DNA from: Psettodes erumei
Lineage: Eukaryota > Chordata > Actinopteri > Pleuronectiformes > Psettodidae
DNA length: 64,000 bases
NCBI GenBank assembly: GCA_016785225.1
Contig: JAFBJZ010000675.1
Location: 686,001 to 750,000, forward strand
Direction of reading: 5' to 3'
A model generated the notes under the pieces. That model was given only the letters and a program-made list of their open reading frames with translations, searched no databases and had not been told where the DNA came from. This document shows, one piece after another, positions 30,654 to 45,000 of this stretch; positions within the stretch are counted from its first letter, which is position 1, and every line of letters begins with the position of its first letter. Made by a program: the position numbers and the translations under genes.

Positions 30654-33600
30654 GTACGTCTTGATTCCATACACACAAAAGTCAAAAATGTATCAATAAC
30701 AAGTTTTGCCAACTGATGAAAATAAGAAGCATTGTGTGGTTACAAAAGGATACGCCCTCCCAATGTTTTGGAAAAACACATTGACAGAATTTACAGTTTC
30801 CCACTTTACAAAGAACATTGGCAGTGTAAAACAAAGAAAAGTGGGGAGACAAACCATGAATAATTAGGTTGAAGGGCAGCAAACAATTATTTACATTATT
30901 GGACAATCTGTCAATAGCTTTGAAAAATTAGCAAAATGAAAAATGCCAGGCTTGTCTTTAGCTGCTAAATGTTTCACTACATCCACTTGCTATTTGCTAA
31001 CATTGTCTTTGGTGCTTGGTGAGCACACAGTGGGTTTTTAGCTTTCTTGCATGAAACAGCTGCCCACTGTGTCAGGTAATAACACTGATGAGAGCAGTGA
31101 GACTGAACCAGTAAACTACAGAGGCCGTTGAACCGAAACCATGAGCTCAAAGACACTAAAACCAACCCCTATAGAGCTGGAACAGGGCATAGGTGGATGA
31201 AAACGCCCTGTGAATTTGTCACTAGAACTGACAGCTTTCACATCACAGTTCTTTAATCTTTTTTTAAAGGGAAAAAAAACACTGATTAAAGCAGCTTTGG
31301 GTCTAATGTAAACCAGAAGTATTTATTCAATTCTGTGCCAAGCGGTAATTGTGAGGACTTGTCGCTGATCCACTGCAGACTGGATTCTTCCTAGCTGCAA
31401 ACGGTGTAATATTATACAGATGTGTCTTTCCAGCTGCATAACAGCGAAGTCTAAATCGTGATGAAACAAAATCCAATTAAACTCAACTTAAAATATTTTC
31501 TCAGTTCCTTTTAGATCAAGTATGATTAGAGTATGGCACAAGACCACAAACAATCAGTCCAAGTGCCACATCTGTGACATATTAGGATTAAAAATGCGCC
31601 TACCATGCCTCGAGAGGAGATGTGAAGGAGGTCCTCAACTGAATTGCTCTAGTATAATTAGAGAGTTTGTGCATTCTTATAGGTATCATCTGGGACTTAT
31701 CCGTCATCACCACTTACCGCTGACAGCTCTTTTCCAAACAGTATCACAGTTTCAGTATCACAAGCTTTTCGCGATCTTAAACCATGCAGCAGATATCTAT
31801 AAAAACTAGTCAAATAACAGCAACAGTGCTGTCAGTCATCAAAGGAGTGGCAGAGATACTAAAATGCCTCAGCTGTAGAAATCGTTACAAATCATAATTA
31901 AGGCAATGGGGCCTTTCAGCTAATTGTTCAGCAGATAATCCACTTAAATGATTATGTGACACCAGTTGTAAATATAAAGAAAGACACAGGTCCACTGTTA
32001 AAGCTTTATTATTGTGTAAATCTGTGGGCGAGAGTTGGAGTGTAGACATTTTAGGGTTTGCACATGCTCCATATAAAGAGCTGAGCCATCTGTTCCGTTT
32101 CTTAAGTGTCTTATAAGAAATAAAATAGTATCCATCTGGATGGGATATAAAATCCTCTGCAGAACATTTATCTTTGTCAGTGAAAATTTTGCTCAACCAA
32201 GATGTAAGGAGCGTGTGGTCCCTATCCGCCCAACATCCCTCACTTCCCCTGAGAGGAAGTCAGGGATTGTGCATAGACTTTCATACTCTGTCAGACTCTT
32301 TTATCAAAGTCACTACTATGGCCGTCTGGTCCAAGGGGTTTTCTCTAGTAGTTAGTTTTGTATTTCTTCATCAGTACAATACTAAGGGAAGCTTTTAAAA
32401 CTGACCTCTGACCAATATAATCCAGTCAAGAGGGTCTCTGTCAACCCAGACACATCCTTCTTTTGTTGCAGAGGAAAATAAATGAGAAGAAAGGGCTTTG
32501 AAAATATCAGTTATACTAGAACTCATGAACAAGCCTTAGTAAAGGTAGATAAAAAAAAATACTACCCTGCAGAAAGCATATCCCTGACCGGTATAATTTA
32601 AAGGAGCTGAGTCGGCCTTTAATACCATAGAAATAATATAAAAATGAAAAACATCAGAGCACATCAACCTACTGCACCACCATCATCTCAACTAGAAAAA
32701 AGGCATTAACTGAAATTTAATTTGAGACTCATCCATCCAACAACAACATTAACCTTTACAATATTATATCTGAGCCAAGGGTTCAAGGCAACGTCATACA
32801 ATAATTCCCAACCCACGGGGTAGGGTGGACTAACAATAACTAACAATATGTAGAAATCAAGCATTTAAGTTACTGGTTGTGTGAAATATCCTGAAACCTC
32901 ATGAATCTCTATATTGTAAAGCTTTTCAAAATTTAACAACTTCATTATTAGCGAAAATTCCCACTACCTATGGCTGAGGATATCACATGCTTTTCCTAAA
33001 TAAATTGTGAGACACTAATCACTATTGCAAACTACTTCTCCCTGTAAGTTGGGTCATGGAAGGGATAATTAGGCAAAAGGCCACAGGGCTCAGTAAAATA
33101 CAATATGACAATTAACTAAGGCACTATTATCTCCAAAAGTCAAACTTCTAATTAATGTATTAAATCAGATAACTACTACTACTGCTACTACTAAAAACAT
33201 CTCGAATCTGTAGTCTGTAGTTAGACCATCAAACGTTTTTCATCATTTAACGTAAATGAAGAAGGTTTGTAAGAGAGCGAGTGTGTAAGAGAGCAAAAAT
33301 CAGTTTTAATTTTAACTCAACTTGAGAAAAAAATATGAAGAGGAAGAAAAAACATGGATTCACACACAGCCAATTACCATGACAAACATCAGATGATAAG
33401 ACCCAAAAGACACTCAGTGGCTCAATGAGGGGCAGTAAAAAGTCATCCATGAGTGCAGCTGAAGTACTTACACTGAGGTATGTCTCCCTCATCTGCCATA
33501 TCTTTATTAAAAAAAGACCTGAAGAGTAGAAGACAGAGTGTTCCCCCATCAAAAGCTGCTTCTATCATGTCACATGTAAACTGCAGCTGGTTTATTGTGT

Positions 33601-34587
33601 CAACCAAATAAGAACAAATGGATATTGTTTCACTATTTAAAGATATCTCCCCCATGGGATCAGTTCAGCAGGCTTCTGTTGTAGCTGCTGTTCCAATATT
33701 GGCAGAGTCATTGTCTTCAGAGTGTTTCCCCCACCTTTTAATACTCCTATTTATCTGTGTGGTTATTGCTTCAGAGTCCTTTTTATGCCTTTTTAAAGAT
33801 TACTTTTGGGGTCGTTGTCTTTATCAGACAATACACAGAGGAGAGATAAGGGGAGGGCGAACTGCTGTGAAGTGTTTGAACCACGGTCAAACACCTGGAG
33901 AGGGCCACGACTGATGAGACATAAAGAACTGGTCAAATCCATCAGATGTCTGTCAGCACACAGTATTTGAGAACTGTAGCTCATCACTTATTGAAGTGCA
34001 TGCAAACAAAAAATGTGTATTTTTTTTAATGATGTTTTGTTTATCCAGCAATTTAATTTGTTAACTATTTGTGTCAGATTATATTCGTTCATTTGCAGCA
34101 ACAATTGAATTAGTAACAGGTCACACTAGTTAATGAAAAGCTTGCTTGAAATTACAGTCCCTAATTTGTTGTTAGAAGTCATTAAGAATTAGTTAATCAA
34201 GTATTTGCTTGATTTTTTTTTTTTATAAATTTTTAATTAGTAATTACTTTAATTAGTTAATGAAAAGGAGTGTTTGCTTTGTGACACTAATTCAGACGGC
34301 ACCAGTGTGTCCTGATAACATGAAATGATGTCATTTCTCTGTGATCTGATAACACTCAACTACTGTCCAGCCATAACTGAAAGTAGATAATAAACTGGAG
34401 TGCAGTATTTTTTTGTGGAGAGACGCACACAACCACACAACTGGAAATCCACAGAACAGTAATGATAATCACTGTCATCAAGCTACTATGGCAAATTTCA
34501 TTTTTAACTGCTGCACCTTATTAAAAAACAAAATTCTATCACGCACGCAGTAGAAAGTCGTGACTGGGCAAGGCATATCAGCAGGGG

Positions 34588-34639
<52 letters not shown>

Positions 34640-37600
34640 CGTGTGTGCGTGTGTGTGAGCATCTTTGGAGAAAGCGAGGGCACAAGAGAGCGAGAGACTT
34701 GGCAGTCAACACCAGGTAGCTCCTGCCCTTGTGCCCCCCAGATACCAAGACAATACACACACACGCGTACGCACACACACAACCCAGGTCCCGAGGTTGG
34801 CAGAGCCATCTGCCAAGAGGAGCATGGTGCTGAGGAATGATAACGCATGCACACAAAAACACTCACACACAAACACACACACTGCTTCTTTCTTGCTTTT
34901 TTTTTTTTAGGCACACGCACACGCACACACACACACAGTCTGCCTTGAACCCAGTGTGCTATTAGTTCTCTCCCTTCTGCTGTAGTTGGCACTGGCAATG
35001 TTGCTGATACCTACTTTGTGTATATCTGTATATATGTGTGCGTGTGTGAGTACTTTAAGGTGGCAGAGAGCCAATTTAATTCTTGTTCTGTACAGACACA
35101 CTGGAAATCAGTCTGTCCGCCTGTTCGGGGGCTGTTGTAGCCTTCTGAATTTAAACATTCTATCAGCTTCATTTTCTCATAAATCGTTATGTTCAAAACT
35201 CATCATGGTGTTTGTGGCAGACTTCTGCAAAGGTCCGCTTTTGTAAACCCATACTCGTCTTGCCCTCGTGTTCAATTTACAATTTTACATTACATGAAAA
35301 AAAAAGATTTCAAGATTTTTGCTTAGTTTGCAAAATTAAATTCAACTCTAAGATACCCACATGGGGCTGATGTTAGCTGACTTTTATCTGCATGGCACTG
35401 CTAAAATATTTTGCTACCTAGCTAGTTTGCAACTATGTGTAACACTTTGTCAAATGTATTAATGGGTACTGAAGAATTACACCGATAAAAATCAGCCCAG
35501 AAAAAGCTAATGATTCAGCAGTATTAAAGACATGTGCTGTATGTTACCTGTGTGTCGCCAAGTAGGCGCTTGCTAGCTAAGCTAAGCTAGCTAGTTTAAT
35601 CGTCTATCAAGCGAGTGGATACATTATACATACACACTGTCATCAAATGAGTAGGGTCATTGCAGACTACACCCTGATTTTACAGTACATGTACACTAAA
35701 CAAAAGAGACAGGGAGACGTTACGCTTTCACATGTCAGCCAATCAAAAGCCCCCGTTAATGAGTCCCAGCAGGGCCGTACGACCCGGTTTATGCGTGTGG
35801 CTACAGCACATTTTAGAAGGATAGAGAGGGAGATGGACAGGGAGCGAGTTAGCCTCACAGGGCAGTAGATTAAACACTGAATTTAAAATTAAACAGTAAT
35901 AATAAAACTGAATTTGAAAGCAGGGAGACATAGAGGAAGGGAGAGCGAGACAAGAGATGGAGAGGGCTAATGACGTAGCTTTTCTAGCCGAGGCCAATTT
36001 ACTGTGAGGTTTCTAAAGGTCATCTCCTACATGGAGGCCTGTCTATGACAAATTACATTATTTACACCGGCTAGAAAGAGGCAGTGAGACCAGCAGAGAC
36101 ACAGAGAGAAAAAGAAGAGGGAAAGAGGGAGGGAGAGTGTGTGTGTTTGACTGTAATTGGTCGACAGTGTTAACAGGAGAACCCTAAAGACATTTGCTAA
36201 CACTTGGTCTAATGATGCTCTTATCAAAGCACAACACCTGCATTTTTGACGCGGACCTGCTCTGTCCTACGTGCCATTAAGAGATGTTTCACTGCAACCT
36301 TCTGATGTTTTCATTTCTGGGCACTAGAAGGGCTATGCATTCAGTGTAATACTGCATGGATGTGTAAATTAGATTCAAAAAGGAGATTCAGAATGCATCT
36401 GCAGCATTAACTAGCATTTTGCTTTTCTCTTTCTGTGACACCACAGCTTTTTCAACTGGCTGCCAGTTTATTAAAGCTGTTTAATTTACCACTGTAAACA
36501 CTTGATGTCACACAGGTAAGTCTTTTGAGGGGAACCCCCCCGTGGAGCTGGGGAAGCGATGTGTTTGATGTTTCGCATTAGTTTGACTTAAACTGAAGAA
36601 GAGTTGGGTAATTGGCAGAAGCAGCATGGCAGTGCCATCCGGGAAAAAAAAACAAATTCCACCAAAGAAAAACTGGAGACAAACACAGTTTTGACTGATA
36701 GGTGATCTGCTGTTTGAATGGCAGGTGATCCATAAGAGATGCCACCCACCAACAAACCCTAAAATTTTCAAGATTTTCAAAAAGACACCACAGTATTATA
36801 AGGTTATGTGTTATTTCACACTATACAATGATAATTCCTTTTGTGTCATTATTTCCACTGCATTAAACAAGTAAAAAAAATTAAAGAGTATGACTACTAA
36901 GCAGTGATATGGAGACATTTCAGTGGATCTTATTTCCCCTGAAGGAGGGGACTCAGCTCCCTGAAGACCAGCTTAGTGAGATGCATATGTGTGTGTCCCC
37001 TGGGCTATCCAGAGAAGGGAAGAGCCAAAGGGATTTGTGATTAAATGGTCTGGGACTTAGGAATGAACAGAAATATTAATATTTAGATTTAAATTTATTA
37101 AGGAAATGGCTTAAATGAATAAAGCATAATATTTAATTAGAATCCCATAGAAAGCACATGAAAATTTACTTTTGATATCAACTTTGTATTTTTTTAGTCA
37201 CAAGTTCTAATGTGGTCTGTTGGCAGAAAATGTGTCATGGTGATGGTGCCAATTAAGTATTTGGTGAATTCCTCAGTGTAATTTATAGTGTGTGGGAAAA
37301 AAAACCTATACTATTAGCTATAAACTATTTTAGAAATTTAGAAATTGTTACATCCTAATTGCTTCATTCTTCTTACACTGTTTTACATCTGATGTAGATA
37401 CACTGGGAATGAATTGTAAACCTTTAATACATTTGGGAAGGCAGCAGTTAGCTTCTGATGATGTTTTGCATTTGTAGCCAGCTGGTTAGCTTAGCACAGT
37501 GGTTAGCATGTAACCAGACCATTCATTTAAATACATTTCAGCTCAGGTGAAGTGAGATATTTGAATTGAATATTGAGTGCACAATATCCAGTTTGTGATG

Positions 37601-38947
37601 GTGTTGATGTGACACTAAGAAGCTTCTGTTTTTTAAAAAATGGCCATTTCAAAGGATGCCCTGTTTTTCACAGCAGGAGAAATTGCTCATCAAAGTTAGG
37701 AAATTAGAGTGTTTTTTGGATTTTTTTATTTGCTGCTCAAAGTTGATTATTAAGTACCTGGTCCTCATCGCTCTGTGTCCTGTCTCTGTCACTCCCACTC
37801 CCCAGCAGGACATTTATTACCTCCGTTTCAACTAATTCATAATTATCCTGTCTCTCCCCTTGCCTTTTTCATCAGTCTCTCCCCTCTCTTTCCTTTTTCT
37901 GTTAACCTTTTCCTATCTCTCCCACCCCTCTTCCTCTGCCCAGCCTTGCTTCAGAAACCTACTAATGTGTGTGTTATCAGCCTCCTCCCTAATTAACATG
38001 CCCCCTCTCTGTCTGAGTCTCTCCTATCTCTATTACTCTGTCGAGATGTCTTCTTCACTCTCCCCTATTCCATTCAGACTTTTCCTTCTTCCTGCATCTT
38101 CTCTTTCTGTCCTCATTTCCTTTTTTTTTTGAATAGATGGATTTCAGGATGCATCTTCTTCCTCACTTCTGAGGCTCTATTATCTACAGCCAGACAATTT
38201 GTCTGTCTGAAAGCCAGGAGGACACAGAGATCCATTTTCTCTGTGAATGTGTGAGCTCGTGGATCTCGATCTCTCCGGGCTTCCCTTGCTTTAGCAGTGT
38301 GTCTTGGTATGCACGTGCCGTGTCTCTAGTCTTAGTTTCCGGGTCTTTGGCAGGCTCCCATGCTGGGTTCATAAGGTGCCTGAGTGACACCCACTAGCAT
38401 TCACCTTAAATGTTGCCCTCCAACTTCTCCTTCATTTCAGCATTTTCCATAAATGAATTGCTTTCAGACTCTCTTAATCACAGCAACAGGCTCTGTGTTC
38501 ATACCCGGCACTAACATGAGTCTCAGCTGATCTGATCTCAAGTGAACAGCTTGAAGTACAGGTGTGAATGCCCCCAAGATGCATTGGGGACACACTGAGA
38601 TCTGATAACTCAGACCGCATTTGGAAGTGACTCGTGACAATAATATGGCCACATGTGTCTATTAGTTGTGAGTACACGTATGCATCCTGAGCCACACTGA
38701 AGAGCCGCCTACTCAACAGACGTCCGCTAACTTCTTCTCGCAGTTTCCCATAATTTGTGTCAATATCAGTACTGACCACCACATATTCCTTTTATCCATA
38801 TACTGTATATATAAATATGTATATTTTTCCTTCTTTAAATGGGTAATTTCATTTCAGAGCTGAGCACAGTTCATTGATTCACTCTCCTGATCTTTGCTCC
38901 ACTCTCTTTCTCCCTCTCTCTTAGACACACACATGCAAACACACGCA

Positions 38948-39000
<53 letters not shown>

Positions 39001-42000
39001 CAGACCTGTCTGTCATAGTTTGACTGGCTAAAAACAACACTGCATTTCATGTTTGGAAATGATGTAGATGTTTATTTAAGATGCATGACGAGATGCATGT
39101 TATTGCCATGTATGAACAAGATATACAAATACAGATACACACCCTCAAAAAATAGGTACAATTCTGGTGTCCCGGGTTCACATCACCAAATCGCAGAGGA
39201 ACCTTAATGTTGCATTATCCATACACTCATTTTGGCTGATTCTGCAGAGTGTAAATTGGAATTTTTTGAACATTCAGTGCCAGTGTTTTTTTTAAGACTA
39301 TTTGTTCTTTACAATTCTCATGCAAAGCATGTACAGTGTTGTTAAAAGTTACACGTGGTGAGCACTGATTGAAAAAGAATTAAAAAGCGCTTGGCATGTC
39401 ATGGGAAGGGGGCACTGCGTCCAACTTCTATCATTTATCAAGAAAAGCCCACTCTACTACTTAGCTATCAGTTAGTTCTTTCAAAGTAATAAAATGAAGC
39501 CTGGTTTGAACTTAACATACTATTACTACTACTACTACTACTAACTACTTTCTGAAAGTTTTTGCTTGTACCAAGTGCAGCACAATCAAAGAGCAATGAC
39601 GGAGAGACTCTCTAAAAGTGTGTGCCCTCATTTGAGACATCACTGACAGCTGAAAGGAGAGGGATCAGGGAGGCAGGATGATGTCACCCACTGCATTGGT
39701 CAAACGTTGAATGTGGTAATTCAGAACAGGTAAATACACTTCACATTTTGTAGACCTCTCTACACGTTTATGTAATTTGTCACGCAAAGCAGTAAATAAA
39801 TCTTAATACAGTGGTAGTCCTGGGCTATCTCTTTCATTAAAAACAGTCATGAATGTGAGCAGAGGAGTGTTCATTACTCATTTTCCTCCATGGCCTGTTG
39901 CCTAATGATTATTGATATTTGTTGGTACACATGATTCTTAGTACACAGAGTCTTCTGTATAATTGTGTATAATCCTGACTACATGGCTGCTAAGCACAGT
40001 AAAGAAGAGGGGAAAAAATCCTAGTTAAGGCTCATTAACCTGTAGATAGATGGCAGTGGTTTAGTGAGGACAGACTGCAAGCTGTAAACCTTCACCCTGC
40101 CCATACAGCTAGTGGAGAAAATGGCTAACAGGGAGCTCAATCAATACGCTAAGTGTGTGTGCAAGTCTGGCTCATGTGGAACTGCGTGTGTGTATTTGCA
40201 TCATATGTGTGCGCGTGTGCACATACAACTGTAACAACGTACAGGCCGTCTAGATGTATATTGATCCCGAGGTGTTGTTTTGTGTATCTGATGGTTCTGC
40301 TGTGTTTCATTATGTTTGGCTCTCAAACACACAAATGATGACAGATGAAGTCGGCTGAAGTATGATTCATCAGCGTGATTTTTATAAGTAATCCAAGGGA
40401 CAGGTTTGGGTGGTGTGTTTGTGTGTGGACAGCTACTTGTTCCCAGTTTGAGTCTGCAACAGGATGAGATGAGATGAGACGCTGCACATATCGGGGGCCA
40501 TATCCTCAAGCACACACGCTCGCCGGACATATACACAAACACATATTTGTGTACTCAGTTGGTCCTTCTGTTTGTGTTTACTGTTGTCCATACTCCCACA
40601 TGTCTTCACTGGTGTTTCTTAGTTTGTCTTTCAGATCATCACTTTGAAGTGTTCTCATAATGATTTCTCTCCTCTCCCTCCCCTGTAGTGTGTGATGCAG
40701 TAGAAAGAAACATGTTGTTTTATTATTATCTATTTCTTTTTTTTTACTTTATTTTGTAATGCATTTCTCTTAGCATCCTTTCGCACGTTTCCTTCCTCCT
40801 CTTGCAATGATATTCATCATTCGTCTCATTCAGTCTCCTGGGATGAGCTTAGTGTTGATGAATTGAATTGGAAATTGAATTCTACCTCCCAGCAATTAGC
40901 GATATAGCATACTGCACCCATCAAATCTACCAATACATCAATCTAATCATACTAACTGAAAATTATTTTACATGACAAAGAAATAATAATTAATAAATTT
41001 AACAGTAATATAAATCTAATAATATGTATTATTATTATAACAATATAAATAATACATTTATATTCCACTGTTTTATATGAGATGTAACTTATCCTAGTGG
41101 TCACCTGTGTTCTTTCTCATGTTAAGCATTTTAAAGAAAACTGACACATTCTGTGAACAAATCTTTGTTGGTTGAACTTATCACTACTCGTGTCCACAAC
41201 CCATGATACAATGCATTTCCTTATTTTTGTATATTAAGAATTTTAAATTTAAATTATGGTGCCCCATTCAAGTCATATTAGTAATATTAATAGTGGAATT
41301 GATTTTGACAGTGCCACCACTTCTTCCCCTCTGCCCCTAATTTTCATTCTGCCCCTAAATAGCCCCGTAATTTGGATATAGATCAATAATCACTCACTGC
41401 CCGCATTTTGACATTTCTGGGTTATTTTTAGCACCACTGTTAGGGAAATACAAGTAGCATTTGTTATGGAAGCATTTGCACATCATTAGGGTTCTCAGGG
41501 GAGACTGTGAACCAGCAGGGGGAGAATAATAAGGATAATAAACCTGAGCAAAAACAATAGAGTCTCAGCCCCCGTGGGGCTTGAACCTCAAAAGAAAGAA
41601 AGAAACCAGGTCAAATTATTAATGCTACTGTAAATAACAACACATAAACACAGAGCCTAACTTACATACCACCTCCTACAAGTTCTCAAACAGAAACTCA
41701 ATTCTGTCCATCTTTCCATTCACGGCTGACTCAACCCTTCACTCTTTGTCTTCCTTTATTGTTTTCCTTCTCTATCGTGCTTCTGCTCTCTGAGTATAAT
41801 CACCATGTTATCAGAGTAAATCTTCAGTCTTAAATATGGCTTCATGGGGATTTGTAACATTATTTTTCCAAATTGTTTTAGAATATCATTCGTCAGTTAT
41901 TTTAGTCAGATATTATGTTCTACTTTCCTGTTTCAAGAGACTAAAATTACTTTCTGATTATTTAATTTTAAAAAAAATCTTATTTAATTTACAGAAGTTG

Positions 42001-45000
42001 TTAGTGAGCCCCCAACAGGCAACCCTTTTTATTTAGTGTAACATGGTTTTGTATGAAGTATTGACAGTAGTGGCACGTGGCAGACGGTGGCAGACAGAGT
42101 CTACACCTATTTCTACTACTATGATTTCTTTGAAATGACCATAAACATATCAAATGTACACTTCTGTGGAAATCTGTAAAATATTTACCATTAACTGACA
42201 ATAGCACAATCCAGGGACAGTGCAGAATCCTGTATTTTACTGCTTAAGTACTTTGTCTCAGACTTGTCTTCAACTGCAGATCAGAGAAGTGAGAACAGAG
42301 AAGCCTACACCTTGATTTAGAGAAAGGAAGTGATAACTGTGATAAAAAGCTAATCAGAGTTTAAAGGCTACATCTCCTTGTTGTCATAGATGTTGAAAAA
42401 GGTGATTAGTAGACAACTTACTTTGATTTGAGATGGTAAATCACAGTGTGTAGTAATATGTGCATTATCTAAACTGATCTCAGATCAGTGGGAGCACAGC
42501 AAAGGGTAGCTTGACAGACACATGTTGGTTGCTAGCTATGGCTGGTCACCTGTCAAAGATCCCAGGATTATCCATAATGCGCAAATGTCCAAAAATAATG
42601 CTGCTCCCTCCCCTGCTTGACAAGCTTCAACGTTTGTCAACACGACATGTTCACGGCTATGAAAGTGACAGAAATGATAGATGCAAGCAACTGCTAGTCA
42701 ACCGAGCTTCCAGAGACAATAGCCTGCTGCCGCCACAAGCAATAAATTACAGGATTAATGCAAACAGGCAGTAAGCAGCAGAGATATGGCTTCCACTTCA
42801 GTATCATTCTAATTGATGTCTGTTTTCAGCTTTCACTGGTCAAACACCGCTTGCCTCGCTTGTCCTGAAGACACAGCACCGCTCGACAGTTTTATACACA
42901 CCGAGTACACTTTATAATAATTGGTGCTCCACTGGTGATTGGTACGAAATGTAACTGTCTCTGCTGTCTGTCGCTGAAAAAAAACTATGAATTGTGAGCT
43001 TCAATTTTAACCAAATAGTCCCATCAGTCCCACTTTGTCTCCTCTGGTTCCACCTATACTCTGTCACTAAGAGAGACTGTGACCCTTGGCTGGTCCGTTG
43101 AAAAGGCCAGGGCTGTTGTTTAGCAGCTGCCTGATTCACTGCTGCTTTGTAGCCTTTCAGTAACCTTTAAGATGTGTGGGATACTTGCCTGCTCACTTGC
43201 CGACTGGCTTTGTCGAGTGGAGTTTGATATTTACACGTATAATCTCAGGTGTGAAGTTGCAGATAAGTGCTTGTTGAGTCAACGTTTAATATCTTTACCT
43301 CTCTTTATTGCTTAGATATTTTGAGCAATGACTCAGCTTCTGAGGCAACATTCACGCCACATTAATTTAGGATGTAAAATCATTTATTTTCTCTTTTTGT
43401 AAAAGTGAGACAAAAATGATTGATACCACTGCTATGTTTGTGCACTAATGCTGGAGCCAGGAGATGACTTAAAAATGCATCTTTCAGCACCTCTAAAGCT
43501 CAGTTAACATGTTAAAATGTTTTTTTGTTTGTTTAATTCAGTCTTATTATAATTGTCCATTGGTATAATGTACAGGTGCTTCATTAGAGCAAAATATCTG
43601 TATTTAGCATACAGATAAGAGAGAGGTGTCAATCTTCCCATCTACATTTTGAAAAGAAAGCAAATGAGTGTATTTCCCAAAGCCTTTCCCTTGTCAGAGA
43701 TGGACTGCACTGACTGGACATGTATTCATCATCTTGAGCCAGGCAGGCTTTGCCCGCAAAGGGGATAACAACTAAAAACAGATTCCAGGTCTGTCTGACG
43801 TTTTCACACTAACAGAACACAAAGTCCCTGTCTGTCTGAATCTGCTGCAGACCGAGGCTTCTCAAAACATCATATCCCTGGTGTGGCGACCACGTACGTG
43901 GGTGGCCTTGATGGTCTGCCATGCAGGAAGACCTGACCTAGAAAATAGCAGCTATCCTGTCAGGCCCTTTGCTTGAGCCCCCGGGTACTGCTCTCACTAG
44001 TCTAGACAGAAAAAAACGTAAGAAAAGAAGAATGATTGTTTACTCCTCTGAGACTTATCAGTAAATGTTTTCGATGAGATGAAACACATATCTGAGTGTT
44101 TTTTTCCCCTCAGCTCATATTCACTGTATCTGAGAGCAAATGTTTCTGAAAAGTATTTTTCTTCAGGTCACTCGAAAGATTTGGGCGTTGAACTGTGAGC
44201 CACTTTCCTTTTAAACCTGGATTGTAAAAGCATAAACACAGAAAAAAAAAAACGATTTTACAACAAATTTACATAATTGTTGCTATTTTCCCACACATTG
44301 TTGCGCCTATGGCATTACTGCTGTATTTGCTCTGCCTTTGTTTTCATTTTTGTAGTGGTACCTGATTAAATTGATGGTAGTAGGCTTTTATCATAACACT
44401 TGTGAGTTGTGTGCTTTGCTTGTATGAGCTTATTGGGACCTGTTAAAGTATTTGCAGATGAGAGGGACTCTGTTAGATGGATGCAGGGACAAAGGTTTAG
44501 GATATTCAGTAAATTCCACATAGCGGCATCTCACGTCTGCTCATCCAAATTCCTAGTGTATAGCAGCAGTACAGCACCTTGTACGTCCAGAGGGTGCTCT
44601 TAAAAAGCACTTTGCATCTTTCCCTCTGGGTAAAACAAAAAAACAGCCATGTTGTACAGACAATCATGACCCCAAACTATCTAAGTGATAAACATTTTTG
44701 ATTCAACACTGTAGATGGAAAAATCCCTGATTTGGGTGAAGGCAGTTTGTTGACTGTAAAATGCAACTTCCTTTTCGTTAAGTTAGCTTGTCACTCAAGT
44801 GAGACACCATGAAGATGATTAATTCTGCAACAAGTTTAGCAAAAACTGTCTGGGAAGGTCAGATTCAAATTTATTTGAACTAATTACATGTTATGTTGAA
44901 TTTGTTTGAAGTTGGCAGTTCTGTCTCTTGCATCGTTTATTATCATGGCAACTTTTAGGACATGTACTGTGATGTAGACAAAGCACAGATTGCTGTGCTA

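Noticed and set aside
34504..34998. 164-codon - strand frame
   Set aside because: It reads through CA/GT arrays; the protein is Cys-Val and His-Thr repeats.
38938..38997. Regular short repeats resembling a CRISPR array
   Set aside because: A tandem ACGC/AC microsatellite without spacers in vertebrate DNA.
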